Shown here piece by piece: positions 16,599-21,903 of a stretch of 21,903 bases of DNA (positions are counted from its first letter, which is position 1; each line of letters opens with the position of its first letter). Made by a program: the position numbers and the translations under genes. Origin of the DNA: JAQICJ01 sp041686345. GTDB lineage: Bacteria; Myxococcota_A; Polyangia; HGW-17. Location: assembly GCA_041686345.1 (NCBI GenBank), contig JAWLEA010000048.1, forward strand, positions 1 through 21,903. The letters are read 5' to 3'. The notes beneath the pieces are model-generated. The model saw only the letters and a list, made by a program, of their open reading frames with translations, made no database searches and had not been told where the DNA came from.

Positions 16599-17258
16599 AT
16601 GGATAAAAAACAAAAAAGAGAACGTATTCAAAAGAGAATAGCCAGGGAATTCAAGGACGGCGATTATGTTAATCTTGGCATAGGATTACCTACGGGAGTG
16701 GCCGATTTTATTCCTGATGAAGTCACTATTCACTTCCAAAGTGAAAACGGTATAATGGGAGTTGGTCCCAAGCCTCCCGCAGGAGAAGAAATTCCTGATC
16801 TCATCAATGCCGGAGGCGGACCGATAACAGCCAAGGATGGTGCCTCTTTTTTTGATTCAGTTACCAGCTTTTCCATTATCAGAGGAGGGCATATTGATTT
16901 TACGGTTTTGGGAACTCTTCAGGTTGATGCTCGGGGTAATGTCGCCAATTGGTCGATTCCCGGAAAAATTGTACCCGGAATGGGAGGAGCCATGGATCTT
17001 GTTTCCGGTGCAAAACAGGTGATTATCGCCACTTTGCATCTGGACAAATACGGTAAATCCAAAATTATGAAAGAATGTACTCTGCCTCTTACCGGGAAGG
17101 GTGTTGTCAATTTGATTGTAACCGATATGGCTGTAATTAAAGTTGTCGAAGACGGCTTGAAACTTATCGATATAGCCGAAGACACTACAATTGAAAAAGT
17201 TGTAGAAGCCACTGAGCCCCAATTGATCATCCCCGATAAAGTTGGAATTTTTTCCTGA
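16599..17258 (+). CDS. atoA: Acyl-CoA:acetate/acetoacetate CoA-transferase, beta subunit
   Basis: Catalytic partner of the preceding gene. 219 residues. The catalytic glutamate, which forms the enzyme-CoA thioester, is E49 in QSENGIMGVGP. Other landmarks are VNLGIGLPTGVADF, DLINAGGGPITAKDGASFFDSVTSF, GHIDFTVLGTLQVDARGNVANW and PGMGGAMDLVSGAKQVI. The SD is GGGAG in the end of atoD. It is the last gene of a two-gene operon; 204 bp separate it from the Rrf2 gene, with no clear terminator seen. No thiolase or lyase gene follows, so the pathway it serves must be encoded elsewhere. Confidence 0.91.
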   Translation: MDKKQKRERIQKRIAREFKDGDYVNLGIGLPTGVADFIPDEVTIHFQSENGIMGVGPKPPAGEEIPDLINAGGGPITAKDGASFFDSVTSFSIIRGGHIDFTVLGTLQVDARGNVANWSIPGKIVPGMGGAMDLVSGAKQVIIATLHLDKYGKSKIMKECTLPLTGKGVVNLIVTDMAVIKVVEDGLKLIDIAEDTTIEKVVEATEPQLIIPDKVGIFS

Positions 17259-17462
17259 ACCGAACCATCTTACTTCCTTCCTTTTTTCCTCTGAAATTAC
17301 AGTTCTCACCTTGTATTTTTTTCCAATGGTGCTATTTTGTGATAACTCTACTGCCTAAAACTATATATGAGATTAGCTTATAGCAATTTCGGCTTTATTT
17401 CCGAGGAACTAGATATTTTAGAGATTTAGATTTATTTTTTTAATTACAGTCTGGAGTCAATC

Positions 17463-17906
17463 ATGCGCATTTCAACAAGAGTCAGATACGGTACCAGAGC
17501 CCTCCTGGAGCTTGAATATGGCGAAAATTTCCCCCCCAAAAGCATAGATCAAATTGTTACGGAACAAAAATTAGCCAAAAAATATCTGGAAAATTTAATG
17601 AACAAATTGAAAAAAGGGGGAATTATTAAAAGTATCAGAGGGAAAGGTGGAGGATATAAATTATGTTGTCCTCCGGAAAAGATCAATCTTAAAGATGTTT
17701 ACCTCGCTCTTGAAGGAGAAAAATACCTGGTTGAATGTCTGGATGAGTCTTATGAGTGTCCCATTCGAGAGGAATGCGTGACTCTTGATGTCTGGGAACA
17801 GATTAACGATGCTTTTTTTGAAATCATCGAGCAATACACAGTTGCGGATCTCAAAAAAGAAAAGAAAATCAAGGAGTCGGAACGTGCCAATATGTTTTAT
17901 ATATAA
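17463..17906 (+). CDS. Rrf2-family transcriptional regulator with IscR-like cysteines
   Basis: 147-residue winged-helix regulator. MRISTRVRYGTRALLELEY and IIKSIRGKGGGYKL (wing) are characteristic. Three cysteines, C92, C99 and C105 (C-X6-C-X5-C), lie where IscR has its [2Fe-2S] ligands C92, C98 and C104; two more (C68, C69) follow the wing. CymR-type cysteine regulators of Firmicutes, also Rrf2 and linked to cysteine synthase, lack such a cluster motif. Position 33 bp before cysK on the same strand implies that it controls cysteine supply, perhaps reading Fe-S or redox status. The upstream 204 bp contain a GGAACTAG copy (17405-17412) but no operator I can define. SD GGAG lies 5 bp before the ATG. 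Functional class is firm; the signal is inferred. Confidence 0.88.
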   Translation: MRISTRVRYGTRALLELEYGENFPPKSIDQIVTEQKLAKKYLENLMNKLKKGGIIKSIRGKGGGYKLCCPPEKINLKDVYLALEGEKYLVECLDESYECPIREECVTLDVWEQINDAFFEIIEQYTVADLKKEKKIKESERANMFYI

Positions 17907-17939
17907 AAAACACAACTTTATCCATAAAGGACAGTAATT

Positions 17940-18884
17940 ATGAACAAATATCAAAAACGACACCCCAAGATAGCCAGGAATATGACTCAGTTGATCGGTA
18001 ATACTCCCCTGGTTGAAACATCCAATTCCAATAAAAGGCTGGAAGCCAGGATAATTGCCAAGCTTGAATTTTTCAATCCTCTTTCTTCAGTCAAGGATAG
18101 ACCTGCTTTAGCCATGATTCAACAGGCAGAGGGAGATGGTAAATTGTCTTCCGGAATTACCGTGGTTGAACCCAGCAGTGGCAATACCGGAATTGGTTTG
18201 GCCTTTGTCTGTGCAGCCCGAGGTTATGATTTGATCATAGTCATGCCTGATACAATGACCCTCGAAAGAAGGAAATTATTGGCTGCTCTGGGAGCAAAAG
18301 TAATTCTCACCGATGGTAAACAAGGGATGAAAGGTGCCATTGACAAAGCTGAAGAACTGGCTGCTTCCAACCAGGATTATCTTATTCTTCAGCAATTTAA
18401 AAATCCTGCTAATTCTGAAATCCATAGACAGACTACAGCTCTGGAAATTTTTGAAGATACCGAAGGCAAGGTTGATATTTTCGTAGCAGGAATCGGAACC
18501 GGAGGAACCATAACCGGCGTGGGGCAAAAACTCAAAGAATTGCAGCCCGAGGTTAAAATTGTCGCTGTTGAACCCGAAAATTCCGCTGTTTTATCCGGAG
18601 AAAAAGCAGGACCTCACAAAATTCAGGGGCTTGGTGCTGGTTTTATTCCTGATATTCTGGAAACAGATGTAATTGATGAAATTATCAAAATAAGCAATGG
18701 TGATGCTTTCAAATATGCCCGCAAATTGGCCAGAGAAGAAGGTATTTTTGCCGGCATTTCCAGTGGAGCCGCCATGGCTGCAGCTGTTGAGCTGGCGGAA
18801 CGACCCGAAAATGAAGGTCTCAACATAGTCGTTATTTTCCCTGATACCGGAGAAAGATACCTCAGTTCACCACTTTATAGTTAG
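17940..18884 (+). CDS. cysK: Cysteine synthase (O-acetylserine sulfhydrylase)
   Basis: PLP enzyme that makes cysteine from O-acetylserine and sulfide in the cytoplasm. 314 residues. LIGNTPLV is followed by the PLP lysine K52 (SSVKDRPA). The substrate loop is PSSGNTGIGLA (79-89), the phosphate-binding loop GIGTGGTITG (184-193), and QGLGAGFIP and GISSGAA are present; the C-terminus has PDTGERYLSS. All catalytic positions are intact. SD AAAGGAC is upstream of the ATG. It is transcribed behind the Rrf2 regulator, probably as one operon. No cysE or sulfate-assimilation genes are adjacent. Cystathionine beta-synthase-like variants cannot be fully excluded, but length and motifs favour CysK. Confidence 0.94.
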   Translation: MNKYQKRHPKIARNMTQLIGNTPLVETSNSNKRLEARIIAKLEFFNPLSSVKDRPALAMIQQAEGDGKLSSGITVVEPSSGNTGIGLAFVCAARGYDLIIVMPDTMTLERRKLLAALGAKVILTDGKQGMKGAIDKAEELAASNQDYLILQQFKNPANSEIHRQTTALEIFEDTEGKVDIFVAGIGTGGTITGVGQKLKELQPEVKIVAVEPENSAVLSGEKAGPHKIQGLGAGFIPDILETDVIDEIIKISNGDAFKYARKLAREEGIFAGISSGAAMAAAVELAERPENEGLNIVVIFPDTGERYLSSPLYS

Positions 18885-18909
18885 AACTAGTTTAACCCTC
18901 AACTAGTTT
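18885..18909. repeat. Two direct copies of the palindrome AACTAGTT after cysK
   Basis: AACTAGTTT occurs at 18885-18893 and 18901-18909. Each 8-bp core is self-complementary, and the two copies can also pair with each other across an 8-nt loop, followed by a short T-rich stretch. It may act as a weak terminator for cysK or as a protein-binding site. Related sites are at 622-631, 5802-5809, 17405-17412 and 21791-21802. Confidence 0.55.
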
Positions 18910-18943
18910 TATTGCAGGCTGTGGGGGCAATCTATCTGAAAAA

Positions 18944-18972
18944 TTGTAAAAACAGGGGAATGCCATTATATT
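18944..18972 (+). promoter_or_regulatory. Candidate sigma-70-type promoter for the envelope cluster
   Basis: TTGTAA (18944-18949) and TATATT (18967-18972) are separated by 17 bp and lie 100 bp before the channel gene. The match is 4/6 and 5/6 to the consensus. No other well-spaced pair is evident between cysK and this gene. Confidence 0.4.
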
Positions 18973-19071
18973 AGATTTGGTGAAACAAATTTGATGTTAA
19001 ATGTTTTTGTACAAATCTGGACGGAAGCTTTCGTTTGCAAGCCCAATCCCATGCAGGTACAAGAGGAAACT

Positions 19072-19956
19072 ATGAGATATAAACCCGTAAAATTTAAAGA
19101 AATCTATGCTGGTTGGAAAGAATTGCGTATTTTTTATCTGGTTTTGGGAATCAGCGGCACATTTATTCTGATTTCATTTTTAACTGCAATTTTGGAAAGA
19201 GGCAGTCCCTTGGCAAAACTACTTCTGGATTTTCAGAAAGTAAGTGTTTCTTCGGTTTTCCCTTATCCCTTTACCATTCAAAATATCATGTGGTTAATGC
19301 TTGGAGTGGCTGTTGGTGATGCTTTCTATAGAAATCGCTGTGCCAACAAAGAACGAAATTCAACCAGGTTGAATCTGCTGCCCGAAACCCATAATGAGAT
19401 TCTTACCCAGGAAAATTTGCCGGAAATCATGGAAAAATCTTATGTTTATTCCGAGAAGGACAAATTATTTCTGGCTAAGTTAATCCATTCCACCGGAATG
19501 AGTTTTCAAACCCATGCTTCAGCTCAGCAGGCTCACGAAGTCATGTCTTCCCAAGTTGAACTTGAATTACAGCGCTCTGATCTGAAATATACCCTTTTGC
19601 GCTATATCGCCTGGCTTTTGCCGACTTTGGGTTTTATTGGTACCGTGGTTGGAATCTCAGCTTCCCTTGCTTCTCTGGAAGTGGTCAAATCTACTGCAAT
19701 TGTGCAGGCTGATTCAAGCGAAAAAGAAGCAGCTTTGGGGTCGGTCGAAAAAAGAACTACGCAAAAATCCTCTTCAGAAGAAGTTACCACCAAATTGGGA
19801 GTTGCCTTCAATACTACAATCCTGGCTTTGATTATGTCCATTGTAGTTGTGCTTCTTTCTCAGTTTCTGCAAAAAAAAGAGGAACAAATTATCAACGAAC
19901 AATCGGAATATTGTTTGAAAAATCTGATTGTCAGACTTTACAATCCAGAGGATTAA
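19072..19956 (+). CDS. MotA/TolQ/ExbB-family proton channel-like membrane protein
   Basis: 294-residue inner-membrane protein with four predicted transmembrane helices: about 18-41, 65-86, 178-202 and 243-267. The last two carry the family signature: AWLLPTLGFIGTVVGISASL and LGVAFNTTILALIMSIVVVLLSQ. In the family these line the ion channel that drives a MotB/TolR/ExbD partner. A 90-residue cytoplasmic segment lies between helices 2 and 3. A 40-residue Ser/Lys-rich insertion separates helices 3 and 4, which are usually close. The ATG at 19072 is chosen over one at 18991 because AGAGGA precedes it and the earlier stretch looks like leader sequence. The next gene follows after 6 bp. It is not flagellar MotA: other flagellar genes and MotA's cytoplasmic torque signature are missing. 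Confidence 0.85.
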   Translation: MRYKPVKFKEIYAGWKELRIFYLVLGISGTFILISFLTAILERGSPLAKLLLDFQKVSVSSVFPYPFTIQNIMWLMLGVAVGDAFYRNRCANKERNSTRLNLLPETHNEILTQENLPEIMEKSYVYSEKDKLFLAKLIHSTGMSFQTHASAQQAHEVMSSQVELELQRSDLKYTLLRYIAWLLPTLGFIGTVVGISASLASLEVVKSTAIVQADSSEKEAALGSVEKRTTQKSSSEEVTTKLGVAFNTTILALIMSIVVVLLSQFLQKKEEQIINEQSEYCLKNLIVRLYNPED

Positions 19957-19962
19957 AAGATT

Positions 19963-21036
19963 ATGAGGCGTAGAAAAAACAAAGAAATCATGGTCTTCAG
20001 TATTTCTTTTCTGGATGTGATTGCCTCCGCTCTGGGAGCTATTTTGATTTTGTTTATCATTCAATACAACAAAACCATTGATGCCAAGGTGGAAGTAGAG
20101 GAATCGGAGCAGCGTCATAACCAGTGTGCTCAGGTTTTGGAATGGATGTATATCAACGATAATACCAGCAAGGTCAAGGATCAGGTGGTTATTTCCAGGA
20201 ATTTCAAAAATAGAAAACACAATTCCCTGATTGTTTCTCCCGTTGATACCAACGAAGCCAAGGAAACCGAAAATAATATCTACAAAAAGAAAAACCTGAT
20301 TCAGCAGGTTGAACCCCGTAAAGTTATTGACAAGCAAGAAAAAAAAGGAAGCAAGAAATCCAAAAAAACAGAGAAAGCCAGCAGGAAAAACAAAACACCG
20401 GCAGTAAAAGTCAGGGAAAAACCTGATGAAGATACACAAGAACAGGCAAGTAAACAAAAATCCACTGACAAGGATTTAAAAGTTGATCTGGAAAAAGAGA
20501 AAGAAAAACAAAAATCGTCTTCTCCGGCTTTTCCTGATAAAAAAGATAAACAGCAGGTGGATACAGGCAAAGTTGAAAGTGAAAAGCGCAAACCGGGGAA
20601 AACGGAGAAAAATCGCCAGAAACTTGCCAAACATAAAGCTGCAGACAAAAAACCACCAGTAAAAGAACAGAAAAAAAAGGCGAAGCCCAAAAAACCGCCA
20701 AAACCGAAAACAGGGCATAAAACTCTAGCTACCTGCAAAACCGAGAAGGCAAGTGTCCAAGTTGCTTTTTATGATCATGACGAACCTGACGGTGATACGA
20801 TCATGGTTTCTTTCAATGGACGTCATGGCACCAAACTCCGATTGGAAAAACGTCCAACAAAATATTTCAAATTCAACCTGCGTCAGGGAAAATACAATAT
20901 CATCAGTATCAAAAATATCTCCAATGGTTTTTATCCTATCAATACCGCTAATGTCTATGTAAGTGGCTGTGGCAGAGCCAAATGGAAGATAAAAAAGGTG
21001 GGAGTGACCAGAGTAATATATATTTACAGGAAATAG
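19963..21036 (+). CDS. MotB/ExbD-like single-pass protein with Lys/Pro linker and C-terminal beta domain
   Basis: 357 residues. A short basic N-terminus (MRRRKNK) precedes one transmembrane helix, FSISFLDVIASALGAILIL, with Asp18 placed like the proton-carrying Asp of MotB, TolR and ExbD. Residues 40-120 are moderately charged, and 120-255 form a long Lys/Glu/Pro low-complexity linker able to cross periplasm and peptidoglycan. Residues 262-357 form a compact beta-rich domain (VQVAFYDHDEPDGDTIMVSFNG, NLRQGKYNIISIKNISNG, NTANVYVSG) with two cysteines, C258 and C336, possibly a disulfide. No OmpA-type peptidoglycan-binding domain is present, unlike MotB. It lies 6 bp after the channel gene; the next gene begins 8 bp after its stop. 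Predicted role: force-transmitting partner of the channel. No named family is recognised for the whole protein. Confidence 0.8.
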   Translation: MRRRKNKEIMVFSISFLDVIASALGAILILFIIQYNKTIDAKVEVEESEQRHNQCAQVLEWMYINDNTSKVKDQVVISRNFKNRKHNSLIVSPVDTNEAKETENNIYKKKNLIQQVEPRKVIDKQEKKGSKKSKKTEKASRKNKTPAVKVREKPDEDTQEQASKQKSTDKDLKVDLEKEKEKQKSSSPAFPDKKDKQQVDTGKVESEKRKPGKTEKNRQKLAKHKAADKKPPVKEQKKKAKPKKPPKPKTGHKTLATCKTEKASVQVAFYDHDEPDGDTIMVSFNGRHGTKLRLEKRPTKYFKFNLRQGKYNIISIKNISNGFYPINTANVYVSGCGRAKWKIKKVGVTRVIYIYRK

Positions 21037-21044
21037 GAGTTTAT

Positions 21045-21785
21045 ATGTCGACAGTTTCAGTCTTTGGATTTGTTGTTCTGCTGGTTTTTAATACTTTTTC
21101 AACTGAACAAGAGGAAGAAAAGGGGAAAACAGATCGGAAAGAAAACAAAAAGCAGGAAACAGTGGAAGTCAAACCGGTTGAAGGTTTTCAAAAGGATGGT
21201 TTTTTCAAGGATCAGGACACCAGAAAAGTAAAATTACTTTCTGATGACAGGGGCAAGGGCGAGGTTGTTCCCAGAAATAAAATTGAATTCTCCACCGGAA
21301 TGGCTGCAGCTGAAGATGTTAAATCTACTCCGGGGCTGAATTTGAATCTGGGATTTTTCTACATGTTTGCCAGAGATTATTGGGCGGGAATAAGTTCCGG
21401 ATACAGCTTTGCACCTGCGGAGAATGATACTCTTATCCAACAATTGGACTTCAATGGCGAGTTCAGACGTTATTTCATGGCTCACAACAAAGCCAATCGT
21501 TTTGTCATGGGACACCTGTTGTTACAATTGGGATATTCCAAATTGTTTTCAGGGGGAGACAACAGCTTGAGCAGCTCTGGTTTGAACACCGGTATCGGAA
21601 TTGGTTTTACCATTTCCCTGAGTGTAAACTGGTATCTGGGATTGCGTTTTGTTTACAATTTTCCAATTTGGGGAGAAGTTTGTCAGCAAGATGGTGCTGC
21701 ACCGGAAACTTGTTTTGCAGCCAGAGAAAATAATTTTTATCTGTCCTGGCTTAAGGTAAAGGCAATTTTAAGCTACAGTTTCTGA
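21045..21785 (+). CDS. Predicted outer-membrane beta-barrel protein with N-terminal hydrophobic segment
   Basis: 246 residues. A hydrophobic segment (VSVFGFVVLLVFNTF, residues 5-19) is followed by a charged linker (20-78). From residue 79 onward there are alternating amphipathic strands typical of a small barrel: KIEFSTGMAA, LNLNLGFFYMF, YWAGISSGYSF, LDFNGEFRRYF, FVMGHLLLQLGYSKLF, LNTGIGIGFTISLSV, YLGLRFVYNF and LKVKAILSYSF. The chain ends in Phe, the usual BAM-recognised terminus. Start 21045 follows AGGAG (21035-21039); a longer in-frame version from 20982 lacks an SD and would overlap the previous gene. The hydrophobic segment lacks a basic n-region and clear AxA site, so it may be an unusual signal peptide. 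It is third in the channel cluster, suggesting the outer-membrane end of one assembly. Confidence 0.78.
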   Translation: MSTVSVFGFVVLLVFNTFSTEQEEEKGKTDRKENKKQETVEVKPVEGFQKDGFFKDQDTRKVKLLSDDRGKGEVVPRNKIEFSTGMAAAEDVKSTPGLNLNLGFFYMFARDYWAGISSGYSFAPAENDTLIQQLDFNGEFRRYFMAHNKANRFVMGHLLLQLGYSKLFSGGDNSLSSSGLNTGIGIGFTISLSVNWYLGLRFVYNFPIWGEVCQQDGAAPETCFAARENNFYLSWLKVKAILSYSF

Positions 21786-21790
21786 TTATT

Positions 21791-21802
21791 GGAACTAGTT
21801 CC
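21791..21802. repeat. 12-bp perfect palindrome GGAACTAGTTCC
   Basis: Six bases after the stop of the beta-barrel gene. It is the most complete copy of the GGAACTAG element found at gene ends and intergenic sites in this window. The stem would be short and no T-tract follows, so a protein-binding site is as likely as a terminator. The remaining bases to 21903 contain no gene I can support. Confidence 0.55.
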
Positions 21803-21903
21803 CGTCCCAAAAAGGAAGGTCATCACCTGAACGCGGAATTTTATCTCATCTGCTTTGTCATAACTTCTTGATATAGTGGCAACTATGTCGGCGAAGTTAT
21901 TCC

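Noticed and set aside
19774..20738. Hydrophobic, Phe/Leu/Cys-rich open frames on the minus strand
   Set aside because: They arise from reading Lys-rich codons (AAA/AAG) in reverse as Phe/Leu; not genes.
19072..21036. Assignment as flagellar MotAB or Zorya ZorAB
   Set aside because: The partner lacks the OmpA-like peptidoglycan domain of MotB/ZorB, no other flagellar gene is near, and no ZorC/ZorD/ZorE-like helicase or nuclease follows.
21885..21903. Possible gene start ATG-TCG-GCG-AAG at the right edge, after a TATAGT hexamer
   Set aside because: Only six codons are visible, no SD is present and no -35 is properly spaced; cannot be supported.
1..21903. CRISPR arrays, tRNA or rRNA genes, insertion sequences, phage genes
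   Set aside because: No regularly spaced repeats, no tRNA-like cloverleaf that I could recognise, and no transposase or phage protein motif in any frame.

Overview
The window looks like the chromosome of a low-to-moderate GC (roughly 40-45% by eye) diderm bacterium with an anaerobic or fermentative, amino-acid- and nucleobase-degrading lifestyle. Three sequence styles suggest Myxococcota or a related former-deltaproteobacterial lineage: the thrombospondin type 3 calcium repeat lipoprotein, the YkuD protein with a SHGCHRL active site, and lysine-rich, low-complexity envelope proteins. This placement is inferred, not proven. I see no tRNA, rRNA, CRISPR array, transposase or phage gene.

Layout. 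(1) 1-2566: an N-terminally incomplete or frameshifted TSP3/proline-repeat lipoprotein, converging on a large lipoprotein with an extracytoplasmic Lon-type (S16) domain. (2) 2567-5805: a 422-bp divergent intergenic region with competing inverted repeats, then ornithine aminotransferase (rocD) and a cytoplasmic alpha-amylase (amyA). The amyA start may be covered by a hairpin. (3) 5802-8063, minus strand: a 753-residue L,D-transpeptidase-like lipoprotein whose stop codon shares a CTAG with that of amyA. (4) 8064-15768: a 316-bp regulatory region with repeated TTTGCAA palindromes, followed by five tightly packed genes, cdr - hydA - ssnA - hypothetical - mutS, the last four overlapping. (5) 15901-18884: a hairpin, then CoA-transferase subunits atoD-atoA; an Rrf2 regulator with IscR-like cysteines directly before cysK. 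(6) 18885-21785: a three-gene envelope cluster: a MotA/TolQ/ExbB-like channel, a MotB/ExbD-like protein with a long Lys/Pro linker and C-terminal beta domain, and a beta-barrel protein. The last 118 bases hold no confident gene.

How the genes work together. rocD, hydA, ssnA and atoDA fit nitrogen-compound degradation feeding acyl-CoA metabolism. cdr and the Rrf2-cysK pair fit thiol and redox homeostasis. The last cluster is the best candidate for an undescribed system: an ion-driven complex reaching from inner to outer membrane. A second unexplained signal is a GGAACTAGTTCC-type palindrome at gene ends and intergenic sites. CTAG is otherwise almost absent from the coding sequence.
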